Source: Mytilus galloprovincialis (Eukaryota > Mollusca > Bivalvia > Mytilida > Mytilidae). From it: DNA of 64,000 nt. Positions 55,991 to 64,000 of this stretch are shown one piece after another (positions within the stretch are counted from its first letter, which is position 1; each line of letters opens with the position of its first letter). A program made the translations under genes and the position numbers. The stretch is taken from positions 11,688,441-11,752,440 of the forward strand of contig NC_134838.1 in NCBI RefSeq assembly GCF_965363235.1, given 5' to 3'. The notes beneath the pieces are model-generated. The model was not told the DNA's origin. It saw only the letters and a list, made by a program, of their open reading frames with translations, and did no database searches.

Positions 55991-57990
55991 AAAATGTTCA
56001 ATACAACTTGATGAAATGTGATGAAAAAATAAACATGATAACAGTTTTCAATATTATTGATACAGCTAGGTTGATTTCAATAAATGATCTGTTATTTTGT
56101 ATTTGAAAGAATAGTTATGAATCTTTTACACAATGCTTGTTACTACAAAACACAGATTACGTTGGAATTTGTGTGGTGTCACTGTTACCTTTATGCTTCT
56201 ATACAAATGGAGAAATTGTTGAATTCTATTCTCTAACTTAAGTTTGCCTCAACCAAATATTATGAAACTTATACACAATAATATTACCACAAAATTTAGA
56301 TCAAGCACGAAATTGGCTGGGTCATGTTCACCATTTTTGAGTTATGTCCCTTTATAACGTTATATGTAAGGTAGGACATCATCTGTGTTCCATGGACACA
56401 TTCATTTCATATTTTAATGAACCTTTAGTCTGTTTTAAGAGCAATTTACACATTCTTTACATGAGGTTGACCTTTGTGATGGTTTAAGATATAGTAAACT
56501 TGTCTTAAATCTTGCAAAACATTTTCTACATTTCTGTTAACTCCTGTAGGAGTTATTAATCTCATGACTTCTAAATTCTTGTCTGTTTTTAATGTGGTAA
56601 ATACAAATTATCATAATATAATAATCAGGCATTCTGATATTTATCTCATTTACCTTCAAAAGAGCAAATTTAAAGAGCAGTGCAGAAAAGTCATATTGCA
56701 CATGGATGAAAAAGAATAAAAACAGTGAATTTATTTTAAATGAAGTTAATGTTAAAACAGATTTTCATGGCAGAATGTTCTGTACAAGATAAGACAAGAT
56801 TAAACATATAAAACAACCTGATACTCTATCTGCTTCCTATCTGTACAATTATCATCTGAAGCATCTAGGCCATGGCAGAAGTTACCACAGGTCTTTGAAG
56901 AAAGGCTTGGATTACATTCTATCTAAAATCAAAATGCAATACTTGATTACTGGTTCGTTTTACATTTATTTGTGTATGAACTTCAATATAAATGGAGGCA
57001 GATTTTCTGGGAAGGCCACTTATATTCCTCAAGCCGTGTGATGGATAAATTGTAAAAATGTTTTAGATTTTCTGAACATGCTTTTGATCAAATTATTTTT
57101 GAATTGTGAAGCTGTAATACTGGATAATTGTGAATGAAATACCAGGATTTACAGGAAAAAACAGGATGATTTTACTAAACGGTAGAGGAATATCCTGTCT
57201 TCAGTGATCAATAAAAAATAACAATTATTATATAAACGTAAATGAAAGTGAAGAGAATTTTATACAAAAGATAAGTTAAGTGATAAAAAAGTTAAAACTT
57301 AATTTGAAAAAACTAGTGTTTGGAGATATGTTTTAAAATTTCATTTCCCAATATAATTATTGGAAGGTAGTTGCTGGAAAACTGTTCAGCAATATTTGGT
57401 ATATATCACCATTTGATGACAATTTTTATTGAAACAGAAGCGTAATAATTGTGTGATAATTATTAGATACAAACCTTGAGGGAGTAATAATCAATATAAA
57501 ATATTGTCATTAGGATATTGTAAATAATAGGAGGTAATTTAAACTATTGACATGTTATATGGTCCCTAATATGCATCCTACTGTGATTAGAATGGAGAGT
57601 GACCAATCCTTGGACATTACTGGTCATTTATTATAACATCTGCTATTTACATCTGTATGTTTGCTTCATGAATGGTGATACAATATTGTTTCCTTGCAAA
57701 TTGGTCACTTCCTCCCAGGAAATTGACAAGACTAATTTTACACATTAAGTCCTGGTGTTTAGATGAAATTGTTTTTTTACATGGTTGATTGGAAAATAGT
57801 TTTGAAAGATAAACTAGATTAAGTGATTATGAACCTTCAGCTTATGTTATGATCTTGCTAGAAATGGACGTTACATAAGTGAAGAACAAATATTATTGTG
57901 AAAGGATATACATATAAAGAATCAGGAAGTGTTTGTGTAAAATGAATGTGTGTTTTATTTAATTGAATAATAAAATTAAAGGACTCAAAA
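55991..57990. other. intron-like region, nothing recognised
   Basis: No coding exon or repeat was recognised before the PCTAIRE-like exon at 57996. Confidence 0.45.
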
Positions 57991-57995
57991 TTCAC

Positions 57996-58245
57996 ATGGA
58001 TAAAATGCATCAATTTGAAAGTCGTAGTTTTCGCCAAAGGAAAGTGCTCACATTACAAAAGTTAGAGAAAAAGAAACCGTTTAGTCGGTCTTTATCTTTA
58101 ATAAGTCGGATTAGAAATCTTTGGTCCCGGTCAGATAGTTCTTCACAGAGATCACCTGTTCCCACAACAAACATTGCTGTTACTCCGCCAAAGTTAAAGG
58201 AAGAACACGACAAAAATCATACATTGCCTAGAAATGCCAGATTAG
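57996..58245 (+). CDS. second PCTAIRE-like N-terminal exon (alternative first or second coding exon)
   Basis: The frame from ATG reads MDKMHQFESRSFRQRKVLTL, QKLEKKKPFSRSLSLISRIR, NLWSRSDSSSQRSPVPTTN and then KNHTLPRNARL plus one base, with donor AG/GTAATT. The end resembles MPRNGSRLDIVHENL of vertebrate CDK17: the split codon G + AT would give the Asp. It ends in phase 1, like the exon at 40691-40805. Both could therefore be alternative first exons joined to one downstream exon. Equally, AAAG/GA just upstream (57983/57984) would let it follow the 40805 exon in frame. The protein is basic and Ser-rich, as expected for the regulatory N-terminal extension. Downstream exons with the kinase domain were not seen before 64000. 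Confidence 0.55.
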
Positions 58246-61200
58246 GTAATTTTGTTTATAAATTATAATTGTTTTCTTTTTGAAATTTATTAACAATATC
58301 ATAGTATTTAAAGATGTTACTTAATTTTATGGATAGGCCATGGCCATCAGCTTTTACAGCAGTTCTGTAATTTATCATTTGAAAATTATAAAGATGTTCA
58401 TTCTCAAGACTAGTATTTTTCGCAAATACCCCTCAAGATATATCTGTTTAATTACACCCAATGTCTAAAACGCATTGATGATCGTGACTTTACAAGCGTC
58501 CAGTCGGATAGATTATTTTTGGCAAATACCACGGCAGAGAGGGTAAAAAAGGCATATCCTTTTTGCATATACCCAGGCAACGTTAAAAATGAACGATATT
58601 CATTTGATAGCAGTAAATTGGTGAAAAATACACTGGCTATTAACCAATCAAAACCAAGGATCTTTCATAAGGTGTAATTATTCTTGAATATTAAATTGGG
58701 CTCTATATTTTTAATTTTGATTGATTACCTGAGTTCTATAAGAGAGTGAATTTTGACTGAATTTATATAATAAAGATATCTATTTTTCATTGATTGTAAA
58801 CAATGCATGGATAAAAAGAAAATTATAAGGAAGTAAAATAAAAACTAGCAATATCTCTGTGCTCTTATGAGCATGATGAATTGATTGGTTTTTGTTATTC
58901 AAGTAATTCAAAGCACTGGGAAAGGGTTATTGGGCAGCTGTTCATGCAGCATCATTCGGCTGTCCTAAGTAAAGGGAGGGTTCAGCCCTCAGAAACATGT
59001 TTCACCCTGTCACATTCTTTATGTGTGGTTGCTGATTGCTATCTGCCGTATTAATTTTGTTTGTTAGTTTTAAGCATTATGTAGGTTGTTGGTTTTCTCT
59101 TTTGAATTGTTTCACATTTTGTTGAGCTAGCCTACTCTAGTCTTTATAGCTTTTTATACAGTATGGGTTTTCTCATTGATGAAGATGTGAAATGGCATAT
59201 TTTGAAATTGCCCATATATCAAAGGAAAACTGTGTGTAATGTACTCCTTCTAGAAGGTGTTAATAAATATTTCAGACAAAGAAAGAAATGAAATTACTAT
59301 AACTGAATAAAGAATGGTTCGATCATATTTTAAAAAAACGCTTTCTTAAACTTATAGTTATCAATAAAATAGATTAAATTTGTTGACTTGATGAAAACTG
59401 TAGATGATTAAAAGTTTTATAAAGATTCAAATCTTTCTCCTGAAAATCAATTTGAAATATGATTTAAACAGTAACATCTTATGTACAACATAGTAACTTA
59501 GTTACTGCAGGTTTTATACCTTTTGATAATGCTGGATTCAACAATGTTAAGTGCAATATTTATTTCACCTTGACCCTAAAATATGTTTTATATCAGTTTT
59601 AGTTGATTAATTGATATTGAATGTAAACTAAGTGCTGTGTATCATATAAAGATAAGACACCAACTTAGAACCATGCTGAATATGATCTAGACATTTCCTA
59701 TAGAGATAATTCATGTGGGGCCTTATCATGATGACCTATTCCTATGAAATCATTCTAAGGTTTCATCTTTGACCTATTTGTTGAACATCTCAACTTAACT
59801 GTCAAGAAAAAATTCTGAGGAGCAGTGCTAATCTTTCAAGATCAATGCAAGTTTGCTGTCAGCTAGTGTTATTTATATAATAATCAGAACTAAACAATAG
59901 ATTACGCAGCAGTTATAACAAAATTCTTTTCTATGTATTTATCTGTTTAAAGTTCAATATCCTTTAGCATTATTCCTTGAAGTTTCTTTAAAATCAGGAG
60001 AAAATCATTCTTTATAACATATATAATGATAGAACTCTTACCCTTCACATGCTTAATGATTTCATTTGCCCCCTTTTTGTGGCACAATAATCAAAATTGA
60101 TATTTGTTTCTAGGCAATCATACCCTATCTCTTTATTTTGTATTGTCCAACAATTGCTGAATATATGTTATATTGTATGACCTGTGATTCTTATGTTTGT
60201 TTGTAATAAAATGTAATATGGGCATGAAATTCTTAGATGCCTCGTGAAAGGGAGATGCTATACTCTCTGCCCAACAAGAACCCTTTCATTAACATGAACA
60301 ATGAGGGGCTCAAATGAATGAAAAATGCATAACATAATGATCTCGCCCCATTTTAGTTGTTAACATATTGGCTGACATTTAAAGAACATTTTTGAATAAC
60401 AGCCTGATTTATCATGCAAATGAAGTGCAACTAAAATGCTTGTTTGCACATGGTTGCATGATAGTTTGAAAGATTATATGTTCTATAAAAAATAACTACA
60501 CACTGCACCTGGCTTTGATTGCATTATTCAGTTCACATAGGTAGTTTATTTATAGGCTTGAAAATTTAATGTTGAAGAGTTATTTCCTTTCAATTAATAC
60601 TTATGTTTTATATCCAGTGGCAAACATTACATGGATATCAGAATGAGGACATGTTTAATGGCTGGTATGAAAATGAACCCTGCTATGAACTTATTTTTAG
60701 AATGCTAGTTCACAAACTAACAGTCAGTTAAGGAAAACGATGTCATCCTACTTTGACACTGCCCTAATCTAGTGGCAGATCCAGGAGGGTGGGAGGGTTT
60801 TGGGATTGGAACCCCCCTTTTTTTGTATGATCCATTCATTTGAATTGGTAAATATGGATGGAAATCCCCCATTCCCCTGGGTTGGAAACCCCCTCTTTTA
60901 AAAATGCCACATATACATGTATATAGGCTACTAGCAATGTATATATCTTTACCATTGACTTATCTTTAAATGACACATTTTTGTTGTCTATAAACCATTT
61001 GAACAGTTTTCAAAATCAAAATGTGTGTGGTTTTTGAAGCGTAGATAATCCCATTTCATCTTGACATTAAAAAACTAATGGAAGAGCAATACAATTATGT
61101 CATCTTTTTAAAGTAAATAAACCTTGAAACAGCTAATTTCCTGTTTGTAATAGAAATATTAGCCATAACATCTGATACTTGAGGTACTTTCTGTGTCAAG

Positions 61201-64000
61201 GTTAATTTTTATGGATTTTTACCTGCTCCAACTAAGTAGCACATGCACGCTCAAAAAGTAATGAAATATTGAACTTTACTACAATTTTTTTAATTTACCA
61301 TATCTATTAATCTCACTGATAACAGTGAAACAGTCTTTGAAAAAATATGATTAGAAAGATCATAAACAGTTGAAAAATAATGTGGTTGATTTTAGCACTT
61401 TATACACACATTGGCAATTTTTATTTTTAAAAAGATTCAGAACAAAAAAAAGATTTGAAATAATTGAAGACTAAGGCTGTCAAGCATTTATGTATGAAAG
61501 AGATGCAAACGGTTGCTCTAATCATTTATACCCCCACATTCACATTAACCAGGAATTACTAAAGAGATACACATTTTAGTTTGATCTGCATTGTTTTTGT
61601 TTGATTTTATCTTTGTCATTCCTCCCTTGGGGACCTTAAATGGAATAATACAATTGATTGATCTATTTTTGTGGAGGTTTTTTTACAGTTTTATAAGAAA
61701 TTTGTTGCATGATACTATTTAGCTCACAGACCCATTGGGGACATTGCAAATGTTTGTCATTGTCTAGATGGCTTTCAGCATGTGGGATAGCAGAATTAGC
61801 AGGGATAATAAACAATTAAAGTGTAAAAACGTTCCCTTGCTGATTGAAATATGCTTCCAATAGTCTCTATTGTTGATTATGTACCTTTCAAGGTTCAGTT
61901 TTATATCAATATAAAAGGAACTAAGTAGCAGGACATTGTTTTTGATATGTTTACAACCTGGTTTATAGTCAATGTTAGTGCAGACTGTCTGTCTAAAAAA
62001 CCAAACCGACTCAAGGCAAATGGTTCTTTCTGGGTAGGCAGGCTACCTCCACCAATGAATAGACTGTCCCCTGATATAATAACCTGATATAAAGAGCACT
62101 GAATGTGGCAGTAAACAACAAAAATATTTCAACCATTTAATCAGTCTTATTACTGTCATAGCAATCTTAGGTTAATTTTCCTAAAAATGCCCTGAACCAT
62201 TGTGAAAACTATTAACATGCTGATGCACCATTATGCCTTTGGAAGATTTTGATGATGAATGGATTACTCTACTTGATGTATTACAGTTTAGCTAGAATTT
62301 GTGATTTGAATATAAATATTCCATCAAGGATGCTGATGTTTGTAAACATGAAACCCCACATAACTACTGATATGGGTCATTGTTTTATGTTCAGGTATCC
62401 TGTAGAGTCCATTGATAGGTTCTATGTTGCTACTGAGATAAAACCTTTGATTTCTTGTAAGTTTCTACAAACTTTATGACAGGAGTTATAAAAGTGGAAC
62501 ATTAAGATAATGTTTAACCTCTAGGTCAAGGATTATATTAGAATGTTAATTTCAGCTCTTTGATGTCCGGCATGTCTCAGAATGTATACAGATATCAAAC
62601 TAAATATGGATATCTCTGCAACTGTTTTGAAATTAAATTCCTTTTTTCTCATAAAATAGCATTGATTTGGTATACATTATCATCAGGGTTCATCAGTTGA
62701 GCAAATGATTATTAATGGTATCGAAAAAAATAAATGAATATAAAACAGAAGTTAAGCAGTAGTTTTGAATAAAAGGATATATGGGGAATACATTACATCA
62801 ATTAGACAGCTATCATTGGACACAAACAAACCAAAAGGACCACATATAAGTCATTAACAAGAGATTAATGTCAAAACAATTTGTCAAGGTTTCTTCTGTT
62901 CAGAGTCTAGAAAAGTAAGCAACTATCAATCTTCTGACATTGCAACTTAATATACTGGGTATGCATTATTATTTGTTGAAGACCCAAATTTTGAAGATTT
63001 CATAAGCAAAGGAAAACCACAAATTTTAAATGTTCCGTGAAGTTCAAGTGTTCCTTAGTTGGCTTGTACAGGCTTTTGCAATCACCTATCCACAAACATA
63101 TAATTTGTCCTCATTTCACCAAAATTAATTTCAATGTTTACAGTATCTTTTAAAATCTTTTGCCTATGGCCATTTTATAAATGGCTAAATGTTATTTTTT
63201 TATCATAAACTTTTGTCTTAAAACAACATTTCTGTTTTGGAGGGAGCTGCAATGATGTAAACCTTCCTCAATTATCAGCTATATATCGAATCTAAGATTG
63301 AGAAAAAAAAAACCAACTGATAAATACATCGAATAGTTACGTGCATGTCAACATGCTAAAATCTATATGTATACGATTTGTCTTTTAACTGGAACAATTT
63401 TGCATGATTGTCTTGCACTTTTTAGAATCTTGTAGAACTGGGAGTGAAGCCATTACATAACATATAGTATCAATATCAGGATAAACATATCATCAATTTT
63501 ATCATCCTGATTATTTCTGTAAAATTATTACTCTCCTTTTAGATAAGCTTGTCATCTATATTATGAAATTGTGAGGCACAAAATTTGAAGTCTGTCAGGG
63601 ACTGGTACCACAATGATAAAATATGTGTGGAAGGTCTCCAGTGTTAAACTATAAATGATTGGGTAGAAATTGCCGAGGGTGTTTAATCATCTTTCTTGGC
63701 AGGAAGGAAATTAAATCTGATGCCTCTCTATTATTGCTGCATCTATTTTAACAGCTGTCAAGTGTGGTTTACTTAGTTTTTGTTTCAGTGTTAATGTCCT
63801 ACCCCATACATGCCATATTACAATAAAGTCAGTAGTTTTAAAACAGTCAGAAATTGAACTGAAATACGGGAAGAGGCTGAGCACTTTCATTATAAACTCT
63901 AAAAGTCATTATCATAAGCTCAACTATGTACATGTATGATAAACTTACAAAAAATGTGCTTATATAATATGTGTTGAAAGTGAAGAGCTAAATGTTTAGG
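58246..64000. other. intron-like region to the window end
   Basis: No further PCTAIRE exon (for example a GSDGESD or kinase segment) was found. Repeat pieces: 58960-59190 (a diverged 5690-family copy with ACCCTGTCACATTCTTTATG) and 60770-60905 (TGGCAGATCCAGGAGGGTGG, then a palindromic C/G-rich pair around AACCCCCC and AAACCCCC). The frame at 62249-62479 has no recognisable similarity. Confidence 0.45.

Overview
The window is AT-rich invertebrate nuclear DNA with small exons, long introns and many dispersed repeats. Several repeat families, such as the one ending in ATTGGCAATCATACCACATC, are ones I associate with marine mussels (Mytilidae). That taxonomic call is from memory and was not checked by a search. 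The supported coding content is about 2% of the window, carried by four loci plus one decayed element ORF.

Layout. (1) 2416-3069 (+): an uninterrupted 217-codon coiled-coil protein with an acidic tail, family unknown. (2) 8759-10571 (-): the 3' part of a gene with a Dpy-30 (DPY30/DYDC-like) motif. The motif exon is 10423-10571 and the terminal exon is 8759-9127. A 15-copy minisatellite of about 58 bp lies between them and is built from copies of the end of the motif exon together with its 5' splice site. (3) 11.1-22.3 kb: repeats, including two copies of a gene-desert element, a foldback-like element, a 147-bp-core element, a 32-bp satellite array with higher-order structure, and a decayed retroelement ORF at 17817-18270. 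(4) 22606-35486 (-): a nucleotide-sugar transporter orthologous to SLC35B4 (UDP-xylose/UDP-GlcNAc transporter), recognised exon by exon with matching intron phases. Its third coding exon is present as two tandem 103-nt versions only 39 bp apart, which looks like a mutually exclusive exon pair. One short exon expected near the 3' end was not found. (5) 40691-40805 and 57996-58245 (+): N-terminal coding exons resembling PCTAIRE kinases (CDK16/17/18 family). The kinase domain is not seen and should lie beyond the right edge. The 17 kb between them and the last 5.7 kb are intron-like and repeat-rich.

The loci do not form a functional unit: they are ordinary, independently transcribed animal genes. 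The main points for follow-up are the SLC35B4 exon pair, the Dpy-30 gene array that multiplies a 5' splice site, the two PCTAIRE N-terminal exons, and several non-autonomous elements with clear ends: TTAA-flanked inverted-repeat elements, foldback-like elements and hairpin-ended elements with tandem cores.
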